Made by a program: the position numbers and the translations under genes. The notes beneath the pieces were generated by a model. The model ran no database searches and was not told the origin of the DNA. It saw only the letters and a program-made list of their open reading frames with translations. A DNA stretch of 34,213 nt from a virus. This document shows positions 12,975 through 23,000 of the stretch, in pieces. The stretch's first letter is position 1, and each line of letters begins with the position of its first letter. Location: IMG/VR virus record IMGVR_UViG_3300010883_000187, positions 1 through 34,213 of that record, one strand, 5' to 3'.

Positions 12975-14885
12975 ATGACTGATGAAGTAAAAGCAGGAAG
13001 ACCTAAAAGGTCTGATGCAGATTTGTTGTCCGATAGGGCAAAAGTTAAAGCACAGATATTCGGAGCAAACAATGAAGTTTTCCAATTCGATAAAGATGCA
13101 GAAATATATTTACCTCCACCTCCAGCTAAGAAAGGTACAAGTCTTTGGAAAGCATGGGCTATGGAGTCTTTCTTGGAATGTATCCGATACGGACTCACCT
13201 ACACCGAAGCTTGTAAACGTATCAATGTTACAAGGAAATGGTGGGAAGAAAACTCGCAGAGACATAAGGACTGGGCTGCTGAAGCACGACAAATTAGATC
13301 TGGTGATGCAGTTAAAGATTCCTACCCTGATTTATCAAAAACGTCTTTTTCTGAATTTTGCAAATTATATTTTAACGTTGAGTTTGCTCCGCATCAATTC
13401 GAAATAGAAAAGAATCTAGCTGACCCTACAGGAAGACTTGTTTTAGTTTTGGGACACCCTGAGTCTGGTAAGTCTACTTTATCAGCTTTGTGGTATCCAA
13501 TATATAAAATGTGCCAAAACCCAGACATTCGAATTGCCCTGGTTACAAAGTCTGGGGAAAAAGCACAGGACTTGTTAGGTAGAATCAAAAGATATTTAGT
13601 TGATCCGTATCTTTATAAAGACTGCGAGAGAAATTTAATAGAAGACTTTAACGGATTTAAATCACAAAAATCTGATGGTTTTGGCTGGTCTAAAGACCAG
13701 ATAACCATACGACATAGAAAGTCTGGTGAGAGAGATCCAACCGTACAAGCTTTGTCTGTTGGTAAACAGATATACGGGTCACGACTTGACTTACTTATCC
13801 TTGACGATGCTTTGACGTTAGAGAATCAACAGACTGATGGTAGGCGTAGAAGAATTGACGAATGGTTTACGCAGGAGGCAAGGTCAAGGGCGCAGAGAGG
13901 TCAGACCTTAGTCAACGGTACAAGAATTCACCCACTAGATAATTATGGACAATGGAAAGAGTCCTGGAAAGAACATAGGATATTCAAACATGTATCCATA
14001 CCTGCAATTTTAAATGAACATACTGACGAAGAGAAACCTAACTGGAGTGAGTACTGGTCTTTAGACGGCAAGTGGGAGCATGATGAAACAATTGATACAG
14101 AAGTTTTTATACCTGGGCTAAGGGACATCCGGAATGAAATATCTTCCAGAGATCCTCTCAGGTGGAAACTTGTGTACCAACAAGAAGATGTACAAAACGA
14201 AGAAGGTATTTTTAAACAAGAACTTATAGACAATGCTTTAGAGTTAGGTTCTGCTCGAAGTATCGGTCAAGTGTATCCTGAAGAAATTTTAGTACTTGGT
14301 ATTGACCCAGCAACAACTGGTAGAGCTGCCTCAATTTTGCTTGCGTACAATCCTCAAACAGGCGTGAGGACTGTTGTTGATATTTTTGTAGGAGCTAGAT
14401 TAGGTGCTACTGGTGTCAGAAATAAATTAATGTATGAGTTTTGGGAAAAATATAAAAATCATAGAGTTGCTTACACAGTTATAGAAACAAACTTTGCTCC
14501 GACTATCTTAGGAGATGATACTGTGAAACAACGTGCTGAATGGGCAGGTACAAGGATGATACAACATATAACAACTGGTGCTGGTAAAAAACGAGGATCT
14601 AAATGGGATGAAGAGTATGGTGTTGGTGCTATGCAATCATTATTTTATAGCGGATTAATATCGTTTCCTTCAGCAACAGTACAAGATAAACAAAAGCTTG
14701 AACCATTGCTAGATGATATGCTAGTATTCCCTTGGGCGAAGCAACAGGACGCTTTGATCGCTTTGTGGATTGCAAATGGGGAATGTAAAAATTCTTCATT
14801 TTTTAGTGTAGATTTAACAAAAGTCGTGTCAAGACGAAATATTCCGCCTATTATAAGAGATAGAATGTTTACAAGGAATAAATGA
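12975..14885 (+). CDS. terL: Terminase large subunit
   Basis: A 636-aa packaging motor. The ATPase has Walker A GHPESGKST (160-168) and Walker B LLILDDA (273-279). The nuclease domain has its first acidic motif at LVLGIDPATTGRA (439-451), then VIETNF, and an acidic QQDALIALW near the end. Residues 1-120 include a helix-turn-helix-like region (TYTEACKRINVTRKWWEE, about 75-92). As no small terminase gene is visible beside it, this part may take over DNA recognition. The start has only a weak ribosome binding site. Its stop overlaps the portal start. Confidence 0.9.
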   Translation: MTDEVKAGRPKRSDADLLSDRAKVKAQIFGANNEVFQFDKDAEIYLPPPPAKKGTSLWKAWAMESFLECIRYGLTYTEACKRINVTRKWWEENSQRHKDWAAEARQIRSGDAVKDSYPDLSKTSFSEFCKLYFNVEFAPHQFEIEKNLADPTGRLVLVLGHPESGKSTLSALWYPIYKMCQNPDIRIALVTKSGEKAQDLLGRIKRYLVDPYLYKDCERNLIEDFNGFKSQKSDGFGWSKDQITIRHRKSGERDPTVQALSVGKQIYGSRLDLLILDDALTLENQQTDGRRRRIDEWFTQEARSRAQRGQTLVNGTRIHPLDNYGQWKESWKEHRIFKHVSIPAILNEHTDEEKPNWSEYWSLDGKWEHDETIDTEVFIPGLRDIRNEISSRDPLRWKLVYQQEDVQNEEGIFKQELIDNALELGSARSIGQVYPEEILVLGIDPATTGRAASILLAYNPQTGVRTVVDIFVGARLGATGVRNKLMYEFWEKYKNHRVAYTVIETNFAPTILGDDTVKQRAEWAGTRMIQHITTGAGKKRGSKWDEEYGVGAMQSLFYSGLISFPSATVQDKQKLEPLLDDMLVFPWAKQQDALIALWIANGECKNSSFFSVDLTKVVSRRNIPPIIRDRMFTRNK

Positions 14886-16651
14886 GCAATTTAAATTTTG
14901 GTGCACCTTTAGAAAATGGAAGTTCAGCAGGTAGGAACTTATCTCCGTCACAACAATGGTGGGATAAAAGAAACCAATTAATTGAAACACACTCTAATTG
15001 GAAAGAACGAGTAAAAGAAATAACAACTGTTGTTAACGGAGAGTGGCACATGCTTTGGGCTAACTTAACTGCAACTGCTGAAGCTCCTTCTGTTGCAAAT
15101 ATTATAGAAATGGGTATACATCATTGGTCTGCTATTGGTGGTGCTGTTATCCCTTCAGTCAGAATACCTGTACCAGTCAATAAAGATTTAAAAGGTGGCG
15201 AAAGAGCTGCAAGAAAAAGAGAACGTAGAACTAAAGAGCTTTGGTCAAGTTCTAACATTAATGAGCTTATGGCTCAATGGTGGGGAGATTACGCAGGAGC
15301 TGGATCAGCATTCTGCGGTGTTTGGGCTGATTTTTCCGAAGACCCTGCTGAAAGAGATCCTTATCTACAACGATTAGACCCTAGATACTGCTATCCAATC
15401 AAAGATACTAAAGGAAATATTATTGAATTATTGGTAGCTAAAAAAGTATCTACAGACATTATTCTTAAACAATATCCTGCTGCTAGAGGAGTTTTAGATC
15501 CTAAGATTACAGAAGTAGAGGAATGGTTTTGGTTTTTACCTGACAAATATATACACATGATTGCTGATGCGTCAAAAGAAGGTATGCAAAAAAGAACAGG
15601 CGTTATTATTACAGAAGAAGAGAATAAGCTTGGTAAAGTACCTGTTGTTGAAGTATCAGTTCCGTCTTTTGATGGACAACGTAGAGGGATATTTGACCAA
15701 ACAAGACACATACTACGAACAATGCACAGGTTGATGACTCTTACAATCACAAGTTCTGAAGAAGAAGTTTATCCTCCTGTGTTTGAGTATGATGTTCTGA
15801 ATCCAGATGACTTTGGTCCTGGTGCCGTAATACACGGAAGAAGTCCTGAAGCTCGTATGGAGAGAATGCAATCTCGTAGTCACTTCGATGCAAAAGATTT
15901 AATTGGAAGACTTGCTTCTGAAGCACGTTCTCAAGCATCTTTCCCTGGTCAACTTAGTGGTGATCCAGGTGCAAGTATTGTTTCTGCTCGTGGTATTGAA
16001 GCATCTATGGGACAAATTGATGCACGACTTGCTTTAGCGCATAAACAGTTTGAGTCATTCCTAGAAAAAGCTACGCAAATATTGTTAGCTTTTGATGAGC
16101 ATTACTGCGATGGAGAAAAAACTATTCACGGAGATGCAGCTGATAGAAAGAAACCAGAAATTTTTATACCGTCAAGAGATATTGCAGGTCATTATGACAA
16201 CAATGTCAGGTACGGTATTGGTGCTGGAACAGATCCTTCTAACAGAGAGATGCGACTTGCTATGAATCTTAATCAAAATTTAATATCCAGAGAGACTGCA
16301 AGAGATGAAATGGATTTCTTAGAAGATCCTTCTAGAGAAGAAGTTAGAATTGTGAGACAGAGAGTAACAGATTCTTTAATGGAAGGTATCTATCAACAAG
16401 CAGCTCAAGGTAATGTACAGATTGCAGCTCAATTGTTGCAAAATATGGGTAAAGAAAATGTAGATTTAAACGAAGTAGTGAATAAACTGTTAGAAGACTT
16501 AAAACCTGAAGAACAAGCTTTACCGGAAGGTGCAGCTCCTGGTGGTCCTCCGCAAGGTGGTTTACCGCAAGGTGGTTTACCGCAAGGTGGACAATTACCA
16601 CCTGAAGCTGCTAGTTTGCCTTCTTTAGGAGCGTTAGGTATAGGAGGTTAA
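14882..16651 (+). CDS. Portal protein
   Basis: A 589-aa protein directly after TerL with a 4-nt overlap, the usual portal position. It has a helical N-terminus (QQWWDKRNQLIETHSNWKER), a beta-rich middle and a long stem-like helical part (SRETARDEMDFLEDPSREEVR) as in dodecameric portals. The C-terminus is a Gly/Pro/Gln tail made of GGLPQ repeats, coded by near-identical 15-bp units around 16550-16590. The portal forms the ring at the capsid vertex through which DNA passes. The family call rests on position, length and general pattern. Confidence 0.75.
   Translation: MSNLNFGAPLENGSSAGRNLSPSQQWWDKRNQLIETHSNWKERVKEITTVVNGEWHMLWANLTATAEAPSVANIIEMGIHHWSAIGGAVIPSVRIPVPVNKDLKGGERAARKRERRTKELWSSSNINELMAQWWGDYAGAGSAFCGVWADFSEDPAERDPYLQRLDPRYCYPIKDTKGNIIELLVAKKVSTDIILKQYPAARGVLDPKITEVEEWFWFLPDKYIHMIADASKEGMQKRTGVIITEEENKLGKVPVVEVSVPSFDGQRRGIFDQTRHILRTMHRLMTLTITSSEEEVYPPVFEYDVLNPDDFGPGAVIHGRSPEARMERMQSRSHFDAKDLIGRLASEARSQASFPGQLSGDPGASIVSARGIEASMGQIDARLALAHKQFESFLEKATQILLAFDEHYCDGEKTIHGDAADRKKPEIFIPSRDIAGHYDNNVRYGIGAGTDPSNREMRLAMNLNQNLISRETARDEMDFLEDPSREEVRIVRQRVTDSLMEGIYQQAAQGNVQIAAQLLQNMGKENVDLNEVVNKLLEDLKPEEQALPEGAAPGGPPQGGLPQGGLPQGGQLPPEAASLPSLGALGIGG
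16549..16591 (+). repeat. Tandem 15-bp coding repeat in the portal tail
   Basis: CCGCAAGGTGGTTTA occurs as adjacent copies that encode P-Q-G-G-L. A further copy of the same word lies at 16686-16705 inside the next gene, where it encodes GGLPQGG. Confidence 0.75.
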
Positions 16652-16652
16652 T

Positions 16653-17075
16653 ATGGCTGAAGGACCGTCACAGATTACTGACTTAGGTGGTTTACCGCAA
16701 GGAGGTAAACAAGAAATAGAAAATATGGCAGCTAATGCTGGTATGTCTTTAGGAATTCAAGGAGATAATTCAGTACCTAGTGCTGGAGCTCAAAGAATAT
16801 CTCCTCAAGCTCCTGGAAGTTTAAGTTTAGGTGGCATTGGAGACTTTGTAGCTAACTCTCCTAATCAAGGTGGATTTGCTAGTGATGGTTTACCATTTGG
16901 TCAAGGTATGGGAGTTCAAGCTCCACCTATAACAGAATTAGAACAACAACGAGCAACTGCAATAGACAACGCTATGGACTTGTTCGCAAATTCAAAAATT
17001 CCAGCGGTTAAAGCTGCCGCAGCCCAAGTAATTAGAGGAGCAGTTATTTCTCAGTTGCAGGGCGACGATGAGTGA
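16653..17075 (+). CDS. Gly/Pro/Gln-rich protein after the portal
   Basis: A 140-aa protein of low complexity in its first two thirds (Gly, Ser, Pro, Gln) with a short helical end (ELEQQRATAIDNAMDLFANS and following). GGLPQGG at residues 12-18 repeats the tail of the portal protein. The ATG follows AGGAGGTTA and its end overlaps the giant gene by 8 nt. No family is recognised. A flexible portal-associated or head protein is likely from position. Confidence 0.6.
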   Translation: MAEGPSQITDLGGLPQGGKQEIENMAANAGMSLGIQGDNSVPSAGAQRISPQAPGSLSLGGIGDFVANSPNQGGFASDGLPFGQGMGVQAPPITELEQQRATAIDNAMDLFANSKIPAVKAAAAQVIRGAVISQLQGDDE

Positions 17076-20000
17076 AAAACCTTTAGAGAGTGAAAAACCT
17101 TTAGAAGATAAATTAAAAGAGGACTATAAATATTCATGGGAAGACCAAGAATATGATGGTGCTCTAAGTTATCATTTACCGTCTAAAAAAGATTTAACAA
17201 ATTATTATCCTCCTTCTACAGGAAATGTACAAGATATGGAAAAAGCTATCTTACATACTCAAGGAGAAGTGCCTACAAATTGGGTTATGAGTTTGACTCC
17301 AGAAGAAATACAAGAATTAAATGACCTCAGTCCAGAAATGATAGAGCATCTTCCAAGAGTTTTTGATTATTACGAAAATAATAAAAATTCTACAAAAGAC
17401 ATAGAAGATACTGCTAAAAGAAAAACTGATTGGAAAGCACTTAGTAGTAGATTTGGAGCAGCTCTTTCAGCAGGAACTCCTGGAATGGCTGGAACTTCTC
17501 CTATTACAAAACCATATGATTTTGAAAAAGGATACGAAGAATCTTTAGATGAAGTTACTCAACAAAAATTAGGAGAAGCTTTGTCTATGTTCGAAACGCA
17601 AGATAAATCAAATGAGTTAGTTGTGAACGAAAAAATACCTAACAATGTTCAAGAAGGCGCGATGGGTAAATTATGGAATAGGATAAAAGAAAACGCAACT
17701 AGCCAATATAAATCTGGAATATATTTAGGGAATGCAACTTTCTTTCCTGAAAGAATGAACGATACTGAAGTACCAGAAGAAATGTCTTTAATGAGTCCTT
17801 TAACTATATCAATACAGATAGGAAAATTTTTAAGTTACGTTGGAACTGCATTTGTCGGTCAAAATGATACAAATAAAAAAAATTCAGGATTTGAAGAAAA
17901 CCAAATTTCAGATATTGAGAAACAAAGAGACCAATCTATTAATAATTTTAAAGCAGTTCAAGGAGACGTGACGTGGGAATCTTTAAGTAAAAACGATCCA
18001 ATATTTGCTCAAGAAATTTTAAATTTGCCTTTTGTGCAAGGAGATAATGCCAAAGCTAAAGCGATAGTAACTGTAATGGTAGAAGCAAACAATCCTGAGC
18101 TAATGGATGCTAACAACGAATTTGTAGAAGCTATTCATCAAGCATTTGCAGAAACAATTAAAAAAGTTGCTTCTGGTGAAGACTCTGTTGGAGATTTAGT
18201 AGTTAACGGTTTAGGGGCGTACTCTAAGTATTTTGTGGGAAGTATGTCTACAGGAGCTTTTTTACTTTCAACAGAAGAAGGACAAAAAATGGCTGCTGAA
18301 TTTGGTAATAAGAAAGGGAGAAAAGAATATTATAATTTAATTAAAAAAATGGATTATAAACCTTCAGAAGCTATTGGTATGAATGGAACTTTTTCAGGCT
18401 CTATGATAGATATTGGAACATCGTTTGCATTTGATCCGACAATATGGTTATTAACACCAGCAACTGGAATTAGAGCAGGAGCAGTAAAACAATTTGCTCA
18501 CGTAAAATATATAAAAGGATTTATGAACAAAGGGATAGGAAAAGCATTTGCTGATGACCTTTATAAAATTTTAAAAGAAGGAACATATTTACAAAAAAGA
18601 GAATTGCTTAGAAACTTTTCAGATGCTAATCAAGGTAGATTAAAAAACATTGTTAAAGATGATCTTGCTAGAGGCACCTCTGAAATCACAAGCGAAAGAT
18701 TTTATAAAGTTTATACAGATACTTTATTGCAAGGAGACAATCCTTACATATTTCACAAAACTTATTGGAACAAATTTAAAGCACAAAGAAATGTAAGACT
18801 TATGGAAAATGCTTTGAATGGTGATAAGAAATCATTAAAAGCTTTTGGTAAACTATTAACAACTAAAAATATTTCAACCAAAGTTAATCTTGCTGGTCCT
18901 AACGCAAGGAGAAATATTATGGAAGCTATTGAAAGTATGGTTCATGGTACTAAATTACCTGAAGGAGAAATCCAGAAGTTAATGCAAACATTAGATGATT
19001 CATTAGAAGAATTGTTTCAAGCCACTTTAAATAATGGAACTAACTTTAATGGAAGTGCTTTAGCTGCACTTAGACTAAAAATAATTAATCAATCTGATTT
19101 AATAAACTTTTTTGAAATGGGAGCGTTAGGAAAAAATCCAAGAAATATTGTAAAGAATTTAGGAGACGACAGTACTGTTACTGGTCAATCTATTAATAAG
19201 AATTTAGATGAGAAAAACCTAGTAAATGATGTTCCCAAACCTAAGCTTGACTTTGACACAGTCGGAAAACTTTTAACAAACGCTAAAAAGAAATTAAAAA
19301 CTTTAAAAGCAGAAGGTGCAGCAGAAGATATTATTTTATCTCAACAAGCGTGGGTTAATAAATTACAAAAGACTAAGTCATCTGGTATTGTGAGACCTCG
19401 TAAAGGGCAGAAACAAGGAGAGGTTAAAGATTACGATCAATTTGATGTAGAGCAATTATTTAATGATGAAAGTTTTATGGGTAATGCTACAGGTAGAGCT
19501 CAAATGCAGAGATTATTAGATGAGGCTAGCGAGTTATCCGGTATAGCGAAAGGGTCTAAAGAATCTGTAGAAGGTGCAAAAATGTACACTAAATTCTTAG
19601 ATGACTTTGATGCCAGAATGCAAGAAATAGCTGAAGGGGCTGGAAAAGGTGTAAAGTTTAAAAATGTTGAATTATTAGTTAAAAGAGAACATAGAAAACT
19701 TCTTAACAAATTAGACAAACAAATGAGAGATTACCATAAATTGCTAAATACTTCTATTAGGTCTGAACAACAAAAGGTTATGCAAAAAGCTCTAGACACT
19801 CTTGTCTACAAACTAGGTTGGGATAAACTTGATAACTTACAAGGTGGTTGGTTTACTTTGGAAAAAATTGGAGATAATTTATATGATCAAGCTAAAAAAA
19901 TAAAATTTAAAGGACAGAAATTAGAAAACAATGCCGAAGGAAGGCGTATAGCTCAAGAAGAAGCTAAAGGTTCAGATGTTTACTTCATAGAAAACCCGAT

Positions 20001-23000
20001 TAAAATTACAAAAAACAAAGCTGGAGAATTAATTGATATAGACATAAATTGGGTAACTCTTAAAATTATGATGCAGTACAAAGACGAAGTAGGTGCCGCA
20101 TCATCAGTTCTTAGAGGACAAGCAAAATTTTTTGATAAAGGTCAGGGAAAAAAATTTATGCTTAACGAAGCAGAAGACGCTTTCTTAGCTTCTGGTAGAA
20201 AATACGATTCTCGTTTAATACATGAACTTAAAAAAAATGAAAAATTTAAAGGACGAAATACTGAAGAAATAGAAGAACTTGTAGCACAATTTATAGGAGA
20301 CGTTAGAAATACTAGGAGAGCTACTAATCAAGTTGTCGAAGGAGAACTTCCTATAAGCCCTATGGAATTCTTTGTGATAAATCAAGCAAAAGAAGGAGGA
20401 AAAAAGAATGTAACTAATATAATGAGAAGGCTAAATGCTGAAGGTTGGTATCAAAAAGTAGCAAATTTTAACAAAGCTTGGACTATGGACAAAGTTGCAA
20501 AAGCAAGTACTGCTTTTGTTGCTGCTTTTGACGAAATATTCTTTTACAAATCTATTTATGGTTGGAAAGGTACTAGAAAAGATTATATTTTTAATAGAGG
20601 CGTTAGGAAAAATTTAAGAGAAATTAGAAAACTTGGTGGAATTGATGCAGCTATGAATAATCCAAAATTAAGAAAAGAAATAAACGAATGGATTCACGAG
20701 GCTTTGACAACACAACAACAACTTCCTATAGAAGTTGCTCAACGTTATAAAATAGGATTTGATAAAGACTCACCTATAGAATTGTTAAAAAACACAGACG
20801 CTGGTTTTTTCCAATATGCTACTCAACACATTGATTCTTTGTTAAATGATTACGGATTTCAAGAATATGCTTTAGCAATAGATAAAATTAAAAAATTGAA
20901 AGTTGGTAAAGATTTAACAAAAGCTCAACTAGATGATCTTATTAAAAAAGGAACTGACAAAGATTGGGTAAAATGGTTTGGAACTTCTGATGCAGATTAC
21001 TTAAAAGGTTTAAAAATGTTTGGTTATAAACAAGGTGACGGTATGGCTACACATGTAGGAATCAAACAACCAGCCGTTCCTTACCAACATTATTTAGTTA
21101 ATTCTGAAGAAGGTTGGAAATATTATGAGTCGATGAAATCATGGTATACATTAGGTGTTCCTGCAGACAAAGTAGATAGTGTTTGGAATGCTTTTCTTAA
21201 AGCTGCAAAAGAACGAAAATTAGGTACAAATCTAAAAGCTCTACCAGATAAAAGTGTTATCGGATACCTAAAAATTCCTGGAACTAAAAAACCAAATGGT
21301 TTTTTATCCAATAGAGGACTAGCAAAAATTACTGGTAGAGAGTCAAGTGTAATGGAGCAAATGTTTGGTAATCCAGCTTGGAACAGAGCTAATTTAATTG
21401 CTAACAAAGCTCATGCAACAAGAAAAGAACAATTAATAGCTTTGTTTGAATCTCAAGGGAAAAAAATTATTAATAGTCGAGAGATAGGTAAAGATTTATC
21501 TATTCAGGCTCAAGCAGTAAATCCAAGATATCAATCAGATATTTGGGGTATGTCTTACTTTGATGAAAATTTGTTTAAAGCTGGTTATGTAACTGATGAT
21601 TATATTGAAGCTTTAGCAGCAGATTTTGCTACTAACGAAATTGATGACATGATGTTAAAGTTTCATTTAGCTACACCATTGGGTAAAGATTTTAGATTAC
21701 TTGCTCCATTCGGTGGTCCTTGGGCTGATTTTATGGGAAGATATCTTAAAGATTTAACTAGGCGTTCTCAAACAAGAGGAAATTGGACGGCTTTTACAGA
21801 TGAGAAAACTGCTTCAAATTTTATTAAATCTTCAATAAATGACACATTAAATTTTGTTCCTAATCTTAGAAGACATGGTTATGTTTCAAGAATTGCAAAT
21901 GCTGAACTTCAAGGATCTGTAAAAAATCCATTACACAATGTTGGTCAAGGATATGGAGAAGAAAACATTTATATTGATTTCTCTCCTTTAACATTCTTAC
22001 CTAATGGAGACAACGCTATGTTTGTCATAAATCCAATAGGTGGAGTTATACCTATGGCGTTAATAGGAACTATGATGAATGTTCTTGACGATGAAAAATA
22101 TAGTGAGTTACAAGATACTATAGAAGATTTGTTTCCTTCTCAAACTTTTTTCCCACCAAGTGAGCAATGGAGACATAATATAGGATCTACTGCACTAGAT
22201 TTTGTTTTTGGAGGCGGCGTTATAGATTCTGCTCTAAGAGTAGTACCCTTTGTAGCGTCAGCTTTAGGTATGCAAGAAACTCCACAATCAATAAATGATG
22301 TTCCAACATCTTTAAAATATGGTAGAACAGAAAATAATCGTTTATATGACAAAACAAATGTAATTATAAATGCAGAAACTAATTGGGACAATATTGGAGC
22401 TTTTATTGATTATGTAAATACTATTGCTAAGGATACAAGAAACCATGCTGGTTTGGCTATAGCTTCAGGAGCCACAATAAGATTGGGTGTCCCTTTAAAT
22501 GTTGGTTTTTCAACAAGATATGTAGATGTAGCAGATAACTGGATTTCTTTCGGTAAAGCTGCTGGTGTGTTTGAAGATGTTGTGAAACCTGCCTCATTAG
22601 AAGAATACAGAGCGAATCCTTACAACGAAGACAACAAAATTCAAGTGTTAAATAATATTAGATCATGGTGGTTTAATTTAGGAGATACTACTGAAGGTAG
22701 AGCTAAACAACTTTTATTGCAAAAACAACACCCAGAAGTAATTTCTTTAACAATTCCTGGTTATATTGTTACTGAAATAGGTGAGAGATTGCTAGTAAAT
22801 AAAGAAGGTAAACTTTACCAACAAGGAGAAATTTTTAGAACTGGTACTCAAGACAACTCAAATCAATATAAAGATTATTTAGCAGAAGGTTTAATTTCAG
22901 TTAGATTACCTGATGAAAAAATAAAACACATAATTCACGAAAATGCTGGTTTTAATGTTAACGCAGTAAATGTTATTTATGACCGTCTTGCTGAAATTGC

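Noticed and set aside
13015-13407. 130-aa plus-strand frame inside TerL
   Set aside because: It is a shifted reading of the TerL gene without its own ribosome site.
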